Below, piece by piece: positions 22,767-34,548 of a DNA stretch of 64,000 nucleotides; position 1 is the first letter of the stretch, and the number at the start of each line of letters is the position of its first letter. Under the pieces are notes generated by a model. The model made no database searches and was not told the DNA's origin. It saw only the letters and a program-made list of their open reading frames with translations. The translations under genes were made by a program, and so were the position numbers. The stretch spans positions 28,931,780 to 28,995,779 of the forward strand of contig OX578140.1 of NCBI GenBank assembly GCA_951213105.1. Reading direction: 5' to 3'. Origin of the DNA: Amaurobius ferox. Taxonomy: Eukaryota; Arthropoda; Arachnida; Araneae; Amaurobiidae.

Positions 22767-24957
22767 TATCGATTATGGTGGGAAAACATCCACATTCTGC
22801 AAAGAAATACCATCTACCCTTATGGGCTTAACTCCGTTTTATTTAATAAGCTTTATAATAATGACTATTATCATTCTCTGCAAAACTACAGTATCAATTA
22901 TAGTACATTCAAAATACGCAAAAGATGGTACAGGAGTAAAAACAAGAAAAAACAAAATTTGGACTATAGCATGGAATCTTTTCGGAGTTTTATACGGGAT
23001 GTATATGGATATGCTGATCATAAACCTGATATTATACGTACATATATTCTGTCTATACGCAAAAAATTCATGCTTAACATTTGGAAAACTTGGTTAAAAC
23101 AATTAACAGTCTGGAAAACGAAAGAAACAAATTTGTTTCAGAAACTGAATTTGGCTACTACTAGCGATTGGCTTAAAAAACGTTTTAACTTCCTTAATAT
23201 CAAATTACAGAATGAAGAAGAGGATATTGTTACACACTCAACTTATTTAAATCTCCTTTTCCAGAACAAAACTTTTAATCGTATTCCATTTCGACATATT
23301 TTAAAAGCCCATCAAGATACCCTTCCAATCAGCAACTTGAAAATAAGAACTTCTTATCGTTATGTCATTCCTTTAGGAAGAAAAGCATTCAACTATAATA
23401 TTTTAAGTCAGAATCTACATCTTGTAAATTTAACAGAATGCAAATGCAGAAACAGTCCTTATTCCGATCCCATATTAGGTCATATAGTAACAGGTGATTG
23501 CAGAGTTCTTGCAGATACTACATTAATTCAAGCCTTCAAACTTGGTACTAAATATAGGAATCCGTATCATGGAGATCCGTTTGAAGCTTTTCGAGAAGAC
23601 ATTGATCAATTCATTTATAAACTTTCCATTCAATACAGTCTGCCAGATATGGCATTCCATCAATGGCGATCTAAGATGTGCAAGGACTTCAAGTACTATT
23701 ATAAAAAACTTTACCAACCTCCTGACCAATGTAAAATAAACTTCCAACTTCTGAAGAACATTCAAAATCAATTTATAATTACTTATATTGACAAGGCATC
23801 AAGTAACTACGCATTTACATGTAAGCTCTTTTATATTAACATATTGAAAGAAAAATATGAAAATGATGTACTTTACAGTAAAATCAACCTCTCCCTTAAG
23901 GAAATCTCAAACAAAATCAAAGCTTTGTATTTATTAACTGGTATCAAATATACAGGAATAATAAAGTACCCGTATCTGATTAATATTCCGAAACTACATA
24001 AAAGTCCTATTACTTTCAGACCAGTTACTGTTGGATGCAATACATATCTCACCAAAGCTAATAATATGTTAATGAAGCTTTTACAACCTATTTTGCTGAA
24101 ACTTAATAACCAAGGAAGTTATATTATAAAAAACAGTCTACAAGTGATCAATATATTGAAAGATCATAAACATCCTTTGCACTTAAGAACTTATGATTTC
24201 CAAGAACTTTTTAATACTATAGATCTAGATGACATGACAAATATACTTTACAGCTTGTTTGAAGAATATGACTTAAAAAGGAGTCTAGAATTCAATAAAT
24301 TCAAGTCTATAATCAAAATAGTTATTAAAGAAAATTACCTTTACAACGGATTATCCGTTTATCAACAAATTAAGGGCATCCCCATGGGGGGGGGGGGGAT
24401 GTTCTTCCATATTGGCTGATATATATCTTAGTTTTTATGAAAGAAGATCTCATATAAACAACGAAATCATATACCTACGTTATGTGGATGACATAATTAT
24501 TGGATATGAGAATGAAAACTACACAATGAACTTTGATTTTTATCCATCAAACCTCATCTTGAAGGAAAACCCTCTTAAAAATAACAACGAAGTCGAATTT
24601 TTGGATTTGAATATCAACTTTGGTCAAATCCCTCTCATTTTCACCATCTATGATAAAAGAAAACAATTTAAATTACCCATTACAGGAATTATACATTGGA
24701 ACTCCAACATACATTTGAATGTGTTTCGCAATGTATTCTTGGGAGGTTTAATCAGAATAAAACGAACTATCAAAGAAGAACATTTACGTATTAATTTTGA
24801 TCAAGAATTTTTAAAACAAGCATTTTTTAATAAATATCCACTTTCCTTTATGCTTAAAAATATTGATAATTTATACAGAACCAATTTTGCATATGGTGTA
24901 AGACTTAAGTCTTATTTGAGTTCAATTAGAGACAAAATCATCGAACCCTCCATATGA
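22767..24957 (+). pseudogene. Penelope-like reverse transcriptase, copy 1 (Naiad-like?), frameshifted
   Basis: The open frame runs from 22767, just after the (TA)n tract, to 24383, well before the first ATG-like start. Its first residues include LQRNTIYPYGLN, a motif that follows the GIY-YIG nuclease in related elements. So I infer that the frame is 5'-truncated within an N-terminal endonuclease. Then come CRNSPYSDPILGHIVTGD, LGTKYRNPY, TYIDKASSNYAFTCK, the IPKLHKSPITFRPVTVG region, motif A YDFQELF, IKGIPMGGG, RYVDDIIIG with the catalytic DD, EFLDLNI and IYDKRKQFKL. The KLHK and RYVDD motifs are those of Penelope-like RTs. The N-terminal nuclease order suggests the Naiad clade. A run of 13 G at 24386-24398 shifts the frame within GIPMGGG; the other copy has a short, mixed-codon version. 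The second part continues from about 24399 to 24957. Otherwise the RT motifs are all present. Confidence 0.88.
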
Positions 24958-25290
24958 CAGGACCGCACTGTGATTAAAGGACCGCAGCAGGCTCTACATT
25001 TCATTTGAGTCGGCAATCCAGTTGGCTTTATTTGTGGTGATATGGCTCTCGGCGTGTGGTGATATGGCTCTCGTACACATTTCTATCCAGGTTTCGTGAT
25101 GATTTCGAAGTCACTCCGGAGGTTGGCTTGGGCCAGGGCTGGCGACTAGGAGTGAAAGTGCCGCGGCGTTTTTGACGAGCTCGTTGAACTGGGGAGTAAG
25201 GTCACAACCCCTTACCGCCATAATGTAAGCTTTTTGCCGAGCCTTCCTTCCTTTTTTACATGTTTTTTTCACTTTTGATCTTTCAATTTT
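24958..25290 (+). other. Penelope-like copy 1, 3' untranslated region
   Basis: Distinctly more GC-rich than its surroundings, with an internal duplication of GTGGTGATATGGCTCTCG (about 25036 and 25060). Near the end is a hairpin (25196-25215) with stem GTAAGG/CCTTAC and loop TCACAACC. It is followed nine bases later by TGTAAGC and a T-rich stretch that runs directly into (TA)n. The minus-strand copy has the same order of parts. Confidence 0.72.
25196..25215 (+). promoter_or_regulatory. 3' hairpin of Penelope-like copy 1
   Basis: Six-base stem GTAAGG/CCTTAC around the 8-nt loop TCACAACC. The corresponding hairpin in the other copy (60562-60583, minus strand) has stem CAAGGGG/CCCCTTG and loop TCGTAATC. 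The loop differs only by transitions while the stem sequence differs but still pairs. Its use as an RT template-recognition structure is an inference. Confidence 0.5.
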
Positions 25291-25974
<684 letters not shown>

Positions 25975-25999
25975 AGAGAGAGAGAGATGTTTCTTAACA

Positions 26000-26811
26000 T
26001 CTGATACCGCTCATTCTGTATTGTGAATAACAATTTTTACCCTAAAGAAGTTTTTATATTTACTTGTTGACTGTTTATTTTAGAAGTGTAGCCACACCTA
26101 TTTTTTTCTAATTTTAATAGTCCAAATATTCAAAATTTTGACATATTTAAGCGGTATTCATTGTGGAATACAATACAGTAATTTGTCTTCTTAATTTGTT
26201 AATTGTTTTTGTTGGACTCCAAAGTTATCCAAATTGGAGTCTAACCAAAACAGGAAAATCTCTATCGACAAACATTTCCTTTGTTTGTTTTATGCTATTT
26301 TACTAATGAAGTGTTTTAATATTTGTTTAATTCATCAATGTGAATTATTTTATATTTATAAATACTTTTTCTGCTGCATTTTGATAAAATAAACAAAGCA
26401 ATTTTCAAGTAAATGCTATATTTTAATACACCCATTATTAGTAAGCATTAAAAAACACATTCTTAAATAAATGCATGCTTTAACGCATGTGTCAGTAGCT
26501 TGTGCATATATTCACCAGACTATTTCCTTATATGTCTTCCTCCTCCTCCTTATTCGATAACGAGAACAACAATCACAGTATTCTACATTATAGATAAGGC
26601 GAAACGAAATTACGCTGTCTCACATCCCGATTCTTTTCTGTTTTCTTGTTTACCTTATTGACCCTGTTTATCAAGTTATAATGAGTCTTCCTGTCCCTGG
26701 AAATATAAGGCATAGAAAAATAACTAATAAGCCTATAGCATGAATTGTATTTAGTAGGGGTATTTTATATGTCATACATAAAAATTGTACATACATACTA
26801 GTAAAATATAT
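26000..26811. other. unannotated AT-rich stretch
   Basis: Nothing recognised. Confidence 0.5.
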
Positions 26812-27170
26812 ATACAAATAGAAGATATATACAAAAATAATATATGCAAACAGAAAAGATATAAATACAAGAATTATATAAGTAGAAGAGATATACAAGT
26901 AGAAAATATATACAAATAGAAAATATACACAAGTTATGGAGATACACAAGTAGAATAAGTGCACAAGTGGAAGATCCATGCAAGTAAAATATATATATAT
27001 ATATATATGCAAGTAGAAAATATATACAAGCTGAAGATGCACAAGTAGAAGAAATATACAAGTAGAAGATATACAAAAGTAGAAGAGACACAAGTAAAAG
27101 AAATTCACAAGTAGAAAAAATGCACAAGTAGAATAAATACGTAAGTAAAAGACATACGGAAGAAGATGCA
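26812..27170 (+). repeat. degenerate minisatellite, ACAAGTAGAAGAAAT type
   Basis: About twenty imperfect units of 12-18 bp built on CAAGTAGAAGA plus an A/T-rich spacer, with a short (TA)n insert at about 26990-27007. Its minus strand stays open for over 160 codons rich in Phe, Tyr, Ile and Cys. That hydrophobic frame is explained by the repeat unit and is not a membrane protein gene. Confidence 0.88.
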
Positions 27171-27455
27171 AAAGCTTCTAAAAATATGGACGTTTTTATT
27201 CGGGTACTGGCTTATTATACAAGAGAATAAAAATAATATATGCAACTAACCAATTTCACCCGCGTTTCATGCGTTCTATATCGCTAATGGTTATTAAACG
27301 TCACACTTATATACTTCATAAAATCCGATGATAATCCAACCAGTCAGTTCAGTGCATATTATCCAGATACGAATATACTCGTATAAGAGAGAAGAGGAGC
27401 TTCACCCTACAGGTATCTTTCTGGATAAAATTATCGGCTCTTTTCAAAACATCAG

Positions 27456-27507
27456 CACTTGTAACATAACACCTACATTCCCTGATGTAGGTGTTACATT
27501 ACGAGTG
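27456..27507. repeat. strong hairpin, 23-bp arms, 6-nt loop
   Basis: Left arm 27456-27478 and right arm 27485-27507 pair with two mismatches and one G-T wobble around loop TCCCTG. The inner 12 bp (AACACCTACAT with its complement) pair perfectly. The flanks are not repeated elsewhere in the window. It could be a small palindromic insertion or a transcribed hairpin. Confidence 0.7.
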
Positions 27508-27849
27508 CATCAATTAAGTAAAATGAAACTTTTTAGAGTCTGAATAAATCTAAAAAATAGGAAGTAGCTTCTTTACGATGGAGTCGAAGTGCTTTTGCTT
27601 GAATAACATATTTCTGTGTGGGTTGTTTGTCTTTCTTAGAAATTTTCAAAACAGTTCAAGTTATTGAAAAATCGAAATTAGAGCCACCTTTTCAAAATAA
27701 CTTAAAATATTAAAATATCAAAATTATAACCACTCTATTTCAAGAACTAATAACTTGATCTAAGATTTAATTATATATCATTATAGGACTTTGAAAGGAC
27801 TATACAAATTACTTCTTCTTGTTTATAGCTAGCACTTTTAGTGTTTTAG

Positions 27850-28090
27850 GTTACTTTATAAACTTGAAACAGGAAAATGTTCAATCCTATTGAACTTGAC
27901 AAGATGATTCCTCAAAAAACTGTAAGAGATTTTTTCAAACCAATTATTATAGAAACTGGATTTCCTACTGCAGGTTTTTGTCGTTTACTGTTTATATTTA
28001 TGTTTTCTGGGTTTTTAGTGTGAACGTAAGAAAAGTGATGTGAAATCTCATTTGGGAAAAACCTTCTTAGATTTTTCGAGATATAAAGTT
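27850..28090 (+). repeat. dispersed repeat Q, copy 1
   Basis: Diverged match to 53705-53930 in direct orientation, with anchors GAACTTGACAAGATGATT, ATAGATTTCCTA-like and GTTTACTGTTTATAT-like segments. Family unknown. Nothing was recognised between here and 28770. Confidence 0.5.
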
Positions 28091-28769
28091 CAAATTATTA
28101 AAATATTGAAATTATTTTTATATATTCATAAATAGAACCATATTTCCGAGTAAAAATTTGATAACTAAACACTTTGCGCAAAGGATAAACAAAATTTGAG
28201 CAATGTTTAAGTACACATCAAATAATAATAACCAATCAGAAAGCAGAATGGAGAACAGGCCATCCAATCCGAAACAAAAATTAACACATAAGATTGGCCG
28301 AAACACAATAAGAATATCCCAACAAAACGAATCAAGTCCGAACAAAAACAGACGTGACCAAATAAGACTAAACATAACTCAAAATGTTACATAAGAGCCA
28401 CAATGACTAATAAATGGAACAAATATAAAGATAACAGAAAAAATTAAAGGGCAATCTCCAGACCAATGATAAAAATGGAGTACTGGATACGGATACTCTT
28501 TTACTGACAAAGAGGATCCAGCGTTTTCTCGAAACAGCTCTATACTGCAATATTATTTGATTTGTGCTTAAATAAATTGCGCAAGATTTCCTGAAATAAA
28601 AATTGGTTAAATTGTTATTTATAACTTAAGAGATCTAAGCTTTAACAGTGTTTACAGTTTTCGTAACACTCCGATTTCATCCAGAGATATCCCGTTTATA
28701 TATGTTATTGACATCTATATGTTTCTTAAGAAGCAATTTTAAGAATAAATAATAGTGTAAAAAAAAGTG

Positions 28770-29090
28770 GTGGCGAAATGAAATTATAAACCAACACAAT
28801 TCTGAAAGAATATTGCAGAAATCTCTCTAATGGTTGTTTCAATGTGTTATTTTTTTTTCTAAGACCGAAACTTCTAGTGAAATGGAATATTCGAAATTCT
28901 TAGCATTCTATGCATTTCATTTTTCCATGTGGGAAGTTCGAAAGAAGGTTAGCCGGAGCAGATTATTGATTTTCCTTGCTTGTTTTGCGATTTGCATCGC
29001 AACAAGAGTGGAAAATTTGCAAATAAAAAGATGCAAACGAAAATTAAATCTGCGAATGTTTGTCAGCATATTTGTGCCACCCGAATAAGT
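28770..29090 (+). repeat. dispersed repeat E, copy 3
   Basis: Longest copy of repeat E, containing AATGGTTGTTTCAATG, AAATTCTTAGCATTC, GTTAGCCGGAGCAGATTATT, TTTGCGATTTGCATCGCAAC and AGTGGAAAATTTGC. An 84-aa open frame across it (28834-29088) is not shared by the other copies in alignment, so I do not call it a gene. Confidence 0.5.
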
Positions 29091-29186
29091 TCGTTCTGAA
29101 ATAGAAAAACGATTTTAAGTCAGTGGAGTAACGATTTGAACTTGAAAAGTGTATGTAAAATGGCAAACATGAATAAAAAGTAAAAC

Positions 29187-29412
29187 TGTCAGGTTCATTA
29201 TATATCCTGCACAGTGCATCAATATACTAATAATATTGGTACTATATATAAAAATTAATTTGATATATGATAGTACTAGAAAAGTAAACTTGACAGGTTC
29301 ATTATTATGTATATATATATATATATATATAAATATATCCTTGACAGTGCATCAATATATTAGTAATATTGGTCATACATATAAAAATTAATTTAACGTA
29401 TAATACTATTAG
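29187..29412 (+). repeat. tandem duplication, unit about 105-120 bp
   Basis: Two adjacent copies (about 29187-29287 and 29293-29412), each with TGACAGGTTCATTAT-like start, CAGTGCATCAATATA, TAATATTGGT and AAAAATTAATTT. The second has a (TA)n expansion. Confidence 0.82.
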
Positions 29413-29462
29413 AAATACGTCGAAGTTTTAATTTTTATTTAAGACAGTAAGATAAAAAAAAG

Positions 29463-30091
29463 AATCTAATGTGGGCAGCACATGCCTTTCACTACATATT
29501 CAAATTCATTTTCTCTTTTAAATCCATTAAATTGGGTCTAATTATCCAAACTGACACTAATACTCACATTCTATTTTTTTTTCAATTTACAGTTTTAATG
29601 CGTCTACTTTTTCATTTGGCAACTTAAAGCATTTTAAAGCATCACCAACAATTCAACTTGAAAAAAATTTAATATCTCAAAAACGGTTTTTCATGGAGTT
29701 TCAAGTCTCGACGATTTTTGATGGGCGTTTCATACAAAAAGGGCATATTTTATTCTTCCCTATCGTACCAAAATCTAATCAGCACCAGGATAACCCATAA
29801 GTGAGACTTAACAAATTCTGTAAAACGTATAGCTTTTTAGCTAAATGTATAGCTTAAACCGAATAACTTTTGGATTAAAGTGAATGCATACATTACATGC
29901 AAAATACATTCATACCCAATCACACACACATGCAGATAGATGGACACATATACAGACGCCCCTCTAATAAATAGTGAATTCATGTTCTATCGGGCCTGAA
30001 ACGTGTAGTTCCGTCAAAAACTCGAGTTCTGATTTTCCACTGTATTCCAATACAATCCTATACATTACCCTGTATTGCAGGGAAGGTAAAA
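29463..30091 (+). mobile_element. HEF-1 element, copy 3
   Basis: Starts TCTAATGTGGGCAGCACATG followed by CCTTTCACTAC, and ends with a CACACACATGCAGATAGATGG microsatellite-like part. Then come GAAACGTGTAG, AACTCGAGTTCTGATTTTCC and the terminal hairpin-like CCTATACATTACC / CTGTATTGCAGGGAAGG. It is shorter than copy 1 and non-coding. Confidence 0.72.
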
Positions 30092-30825
30092 AAGATTGCT
30101 ATTAAAAATTTTAGAATTCTCTTCCTAGATATCAAAGATATCAAGGAATGGTGTGAAAAATCCTGAATTATACATATTTACACTTTTATTTTATTTATAT
30201 GGCACTGTCTATTATTTGTTTCTAGCGATATATGCTGTTGTATTTCAGGCAATATTCATTATACTATATATAAAGTAATATGCAATTCCAAGATAACGAC
30301 TTGATTATTCCGGGGTATATTGCGCTCCTTTTGAATAAAAAAAGCATTTTAGTGTCTAAAAGTGGTACCAAATTATTTCTGTTTAAACGTATTTACAACT
30401 CATTCTTCGCTCATTAATATTATAAATACCTTCATTTATCTGTCTGTTTATCTATCTGTCGCTGGGTAACGATGCTACAGAATGTTGCCATAAACGTGTT
30501 TCAATCACGGATAAATATTTCAATTCAGATACTAACCCAGACCATCAGCATTTTCATAACCCTCCAGGTGAACACAAAGTTTTTCTGATCAGCCATTGAC
30601 TTTCCACGTCCACTGCTGATTGAATTCAGTGTTCATATTAAAAACCAGAGCGTTCTTCTTAGCTAATTTAATTTTTACTTGAACGCTGTACGTTTTCTTT
30701 TATTTTCTTCTTATTTTTTTTCTTTTGAATGGTGTTAGCAGATTTAAATTTATATTTAAAAATATTGAATAAAAAAACAGTTTTTGACATTCAAAACAAA
30801 TTTTATTTCACAAACGTGTTAACCA
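30092..30825. other. unannotated stretch
   Basis: No gene recognised. A short TCTGTCTGTTTATC run and TCGCTGGGTAACGATGCTAC near 30445-30480 resemble CGGCAACGGA-type segments near 57620 and 58480, so an old repeat is likely. Confidence 0.4.
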
Positions 30826-30990
30826 ATGGAAAATGAAGAGGATAAAAAAGAAAATAAACATCGGTTGAACAGAGAACGAGTGAGAATATCGCGAGCACAT
30901 CAAAGTCAAGAATCTTTAGAAAAAATTCGGAAAGAAAAGGCTGAAGCATATAGTCTCCAAATTGCGCAAAAAACTCTGCAGCAATCTTAA
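30826..30990 (+). CDS. small basic ORF, 54 aa, unrecognised
   Basis: An ATG-started frame of 54 codons. The product is very rich in Lys, Arg and Glu (begins MENEEDKKENKHRLNRERVR and later has IRKEKAEAY). Such charged RERxR-type repeats are common in the N-terminal parts of some arthropod Helitron-type proteins. It lies directly beside a HEF-1 fragment (30991-31243). The frame is short, there is no promoter evidence and the composition may be chance in AT-rich DNA. I cannot assign a function. It is best read as a possible relic of an autonomous partner element. Confidence 0.25.
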   Translation: MENEEDKKENKHRLNRERVRISRAHQSQESLEKIRKEKAEAYSLQIAQKTLQQS

Positions 30991-31243
30991 ATCCATCGCC
31001 AAATTGATAAAAATGACGCCAAATGGGAAGTAATGATTTGCAAATTTTAAAATATAACAAACATATGTTTATTATAGTTGTTAAAAAACGTGCAATGTCA
31101 CAAGAATGGTACGTAGTCATGTCAAATAAATCCATGTTATTTGGTGCAATTGAACTCAATTTAATGATATATTAAAGAAATAAAGAGAAAATTTAGTGAA
31201 GTCTGTAGGTAAAGTCATATGCTGCTCATTTCAGACTTTTATA
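30991..31243 (-). mobile_element. HEF-1 end fragment
   Basis: In minus orientation it opens with GTCTGAAATGAGCAGCATAT, a variant of the HEF-1 start, followed by GACTTTACCTACAGAC. It continues to GCGTCATTTTTATC-type modules (about 31005-31020). The hairpin end is not present here. Confidence 0.55.
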
Positions 31244-31529
31244 TGTTATAAACGAAACAAACAAGAGTGGAAAAACGAATAAACTTATTCAACTTTATCG
31301 GGAATTTATTTTACAAGACATTATTTACTCAAAACCATTTCGGCTCCATCGGACTAGAGCCATCGCCGATTTTTCATTTCTATCAATCATTCAGTCATCA
31401 ATTATTTTTTATCAATTTTTTTGCTTTATCAATTATTTTTTATTTCTATCAATTACTATGCTTTCTAAAAAGCATATTTCGGAAATTCAATATTGTTAAG
31501 AAAATTCCAAGAAAATAAAAATATCTCCA

Positions 31530-31790
31530 ACATTATTGCTGAAATACCGTTTTAATAATGTCTCCTTATTTACAAGAGCAACATTTCAACTTGAATCGAA
31601 TATTTAAGTTTCTAGCATTCACTGTTTCAGCTTTAATGCACAGAAGTCAGAAAAATGCGCCAGAGCATATTATTGCTTTAGTGTGCTTGATTTCCTGATT
31701 TGCATAGCAATAGTGGAAAATTTGAGAATTGAAAGATGAAAAAGGAAATTAAGTTAATTGAGTGTAGAAATGTTAGTCTTATATTAATGA
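31530..31790 (+). repeat. dispersed repeat E, copy 4
   Basis: Has TCAACTTGAATCGAATATTT, TTTCTAGCATTCACTG, GCCAGAGCATATTATTG, CTTGATTTCCTGATTTGCAT and AGTGGAAAATTTGAG in the same order as the copy at 28770-29090. Non-coding. Confidence 0.5.
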
Positions 31791-31964
31791 AGCTCGACAA
31801 GATTTAAGACAAAAATATCTAGAGTGGGTGTTTCATTCGACATTTTCAAATATTTTCATTCTATGCCAACTTGTATCATAATCTATATCAGATGACCCCC
31901 AAAAAATACATCTTTTTAACAACTCTCGGGTGCAAGATTTTATTTTAAAATGTTTTGTAATTTT

Positions 31965-32690
31965 TATTTTCCCTATAAACGTAGTATAATATACAGGGAA
32001 AGTATTATGACGGTGTTAAAAATTCGAATTCGAGTTTTCGATGGCAGAGTACGTTTCAAGCATTTCTGAACTCAAATCGATCCATGAATACTGGAAGCCT
32101 CGTGGTTTTAAAAACAATCGAATGTTCGGACGACTTCTAAACTTTCAAATGAAATTTTGAAAAATCATTAAAAAATTAGCACAATCAATAATATTACGAA
32201 AATAATCCTGTTTTGTTCAATTTCTCATTAGGAAATGATAGATATAAATTTTATAACACTAGCATGATTTTTTTAGGTATTACACATTTTAAATAAATTC
32301 ATTAAAACAATCACATACAATTACAAAAAGTATTATTGTGAAATAACACTTTTCATATGTAATAGCATGCGATGAATTCGTTAATACCGTTCTCGTAGAT
32401 CTAGTTTGTTTCATTCACGAGAGAAGATACTTTGTGTAATAGCTTTGTATTATGACGCCTAATAATTCGCCAACAGTCATTTATATATATAATTCTCTTC
32501 TCTCCATTTGTCTGTAAAACTTGGAAAAAAATAGTAAACTTGGTAACTAATTTAACGAAATTTCGCCAACTTAACGATATTTTACTCCAGATTGACGAAA
32601 ATGTCCCTAAAATTGCAAAAATGACGCTAAGTTAATGGAGATGACGACAAATTGATGCATTCATAATTAAAATATTTTAATATATGTACT
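31965..32690 (-). mobile_element. HEF-1 element, copy 4 (partial)
   Basis: The terminal hairpin (CCCTATAAACGTAGT / ATACAGGGAAAGTAT) is at about 31970-32010. Next come GACGGTGTTAAAAATTCG and AATTCGAGTTTTCGATGG, then diverged interior and GACGAAAATGTC-type modules near 32595-32660. The far end is not recognisable. Confidence 0.6.
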
Positions 32691-32775
32691 ATACTGCTTA
32701 TTCCAGGTGCTATCAACATTGATAATTGTCCATTTAGAGTTGCGCGAATTTAGAAATGCTGTATTATATTCTATA

Positions 32776-33630
32776 CAGGGTGTCCCAAAAAGATTGAAAC
32801 GCACTTTAATTCTTTACCTGTTGGAGATAAGTGGGCAATGTAAATTGCAAAAAGTGGAAAGAAAGGTAGGAAATAAGACTACGTTAGTGAAATAGTCCTC
32901 CCATTAATTTTCAAAAAGTTACATTTTTTAAATTTTTATACGACCCCCTTAGACAAATTTGGTCAATCAGAAAATTTTTATTTTGAATGCAACAAGATCA
33001 TTAAAATAACCTCATATCTATATCATTAAGATCAACTGAATTGTGATAAAGGAAAAAATCTGACTTATGCCTTTTTTCCGTACCATGTGAAAGGTTGTTT
33101 CATCAGTGAAAATATCAAAAACAAATTGATGATTGAAATTGTTTAAATCAAAAATACGTTAATATGTGTCAAATTTTTTTATCACAAATGCATCTAAATA
33201 AAGCATTACACAGACAGAGATCATATAAAGCAGTTACTCACTACGGGGTTGGGTACCCTATGTATTATCATCCAGTTTTGTCTTTTTTGTGATATGTCAC
33301 AAATTTACATTTCTAATTTGATATATGGTCCCCATTCACAGTGATCAATTTTCAATTAAATATAACTCTCTCAATTTTAAAGATACAAATATGCGGGTTT
33401 TTAATGATCTTGTTGCATTAAAAATAAAAATTTTGTGATTGAACAAATTTGCCTAAGGAGGTCGTATAAAAATTTAAAATGTGTAACTTTATGAAAATTA
33501 ATGGGAGGAATATTTCATTAACTTAAACTTATTTCCTACCTTATTTTCAACATTTTTGCAATTTAAATTGCCCACTTATCTCCAACAGGTAAAGAATTAA
33601 AGCGCGTTTCAATCTTTTTGGGACACCCTG
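32776..33630. mobile_element. fold-back mariner derivative, 855 bp, ~265-bp TIRs
   Basis: TA flanks both ends (32774-32775 and 33631-33632). Both ends begin CAGGGTGTCCCAAAAAGATT when read inward and stay inversely similar for roughly 265 bp, through TTACCTGTTGGAGATAAGTG and CTCCCATTAATTTTC, to about TGCAACAAGATCATTAAAA. The right part also matches the end of the mariner remnant at 21850-22270, so that element (or a relative) is the likely transposase source. No transposase frame remains. Confidence 0.92.
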
Positions 33631-33689
33631 TATATAAAAGTATTAAAAGAACGTGGCATTAAAAGAACTGCAATGGATAAAATTGAAAT

Positions 33690-34330
33690 AAACTGCAACT
33701 GAAATGTAAAATACTGTATTTAAGAAATAATTATAGTTTTCCTATTAGCAGTGTAGGTCATAAATTAGCTTCGAATGCAACCATTTGCAAAAATATTTAT
33801 AAAAACATCTATAAAAACATTCTTTATAAAGACATTACAAAACATATTATTTTAAGCATCCAATTTCATGGAAGGCATTATACCAAACATATAATATTTA
33901 GTACTAAGCTAATTACAGTCGTTCAACTGAATAGAAATCAAATCTTGAAAACTAGGTTTAGTAATGATTATAGGTTCGTTTTTCTCACGTATAAACCATT
34001 CCTGTAGTTTAAAATTTCTGCTTTGACCATCCAATTACCTTTACTGAAAGAAAAATAGAAAACAAATAAAGGTTTTTCTTTAATCCCTAATTAAGGAGTA
34101 AGTTTTTGGAGTAACATGTACTGTGTGCCGAAGAAAGTAAACTATCTTCAATCTTAAAATGAGGACTTCAAGATTTATTCTTGAGTGTATCTAAAAGATG
34201 GGAATTTAAAAATCTTTTCAGTTTCCATCTTTGAAATTTTTAAGAAATGATCTCCCAAAATATTTGAAAGTATATCTTCTCTTCAATGTATATTATGCTG
34301 TGGAATATTGTACTATCTAATATTACCTCT
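33690..34330 (-). repeat. dispersed repeat P, copy 2
   Basis: Inverted, diverged copy of 5885-6480. Anchors read TTTCTTTAATCCCTAATTAA and AGTAATGATTATAGGTTCGT on the plus strand. Confidence 0.75.
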
Positions 34331-34501
34331 TTAATATATATTCTAATAATATACAATGTATGAGTTTAAAACAATCACATCTGTACATTTTAATAATGAA
34401 TTTTGTACATTACTTAAGAGTTTTGTCAGAATTTCAAGTACTTCGTTAATTTCAACCACAGTATTAAAATGTAGTATAGTATATAATAGTAAATGTAAAT
34501 A

Positions 34502-34504
<3 letters not shown>

Positions 34505-34544
<40 letters not shown>
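34505..34544. repeat. (TA)n microsatellite
   Basis: TA run immediately left of the mariner derivative at 34545-35537. A longer run continues on its right side. Confidence 0.95.

Positions 34545-34548
<4 letters not shown>

Noticed and set aside
24360..24420. Programmed ribosomal frameshift at the G run
   Set aside because: The other copy has a continuous frame here, and the run looks like a simple homopolymer expansion; no slippery heptamer with downstream structure is evident.
26671..27171. Hydrophobic 166-aa minus-strand frame looking like a membrane protein
   Set aside because: It lies on the CAAGTAGAAGA minisatellite; the hydrophobic residues follow from the repeat unit.
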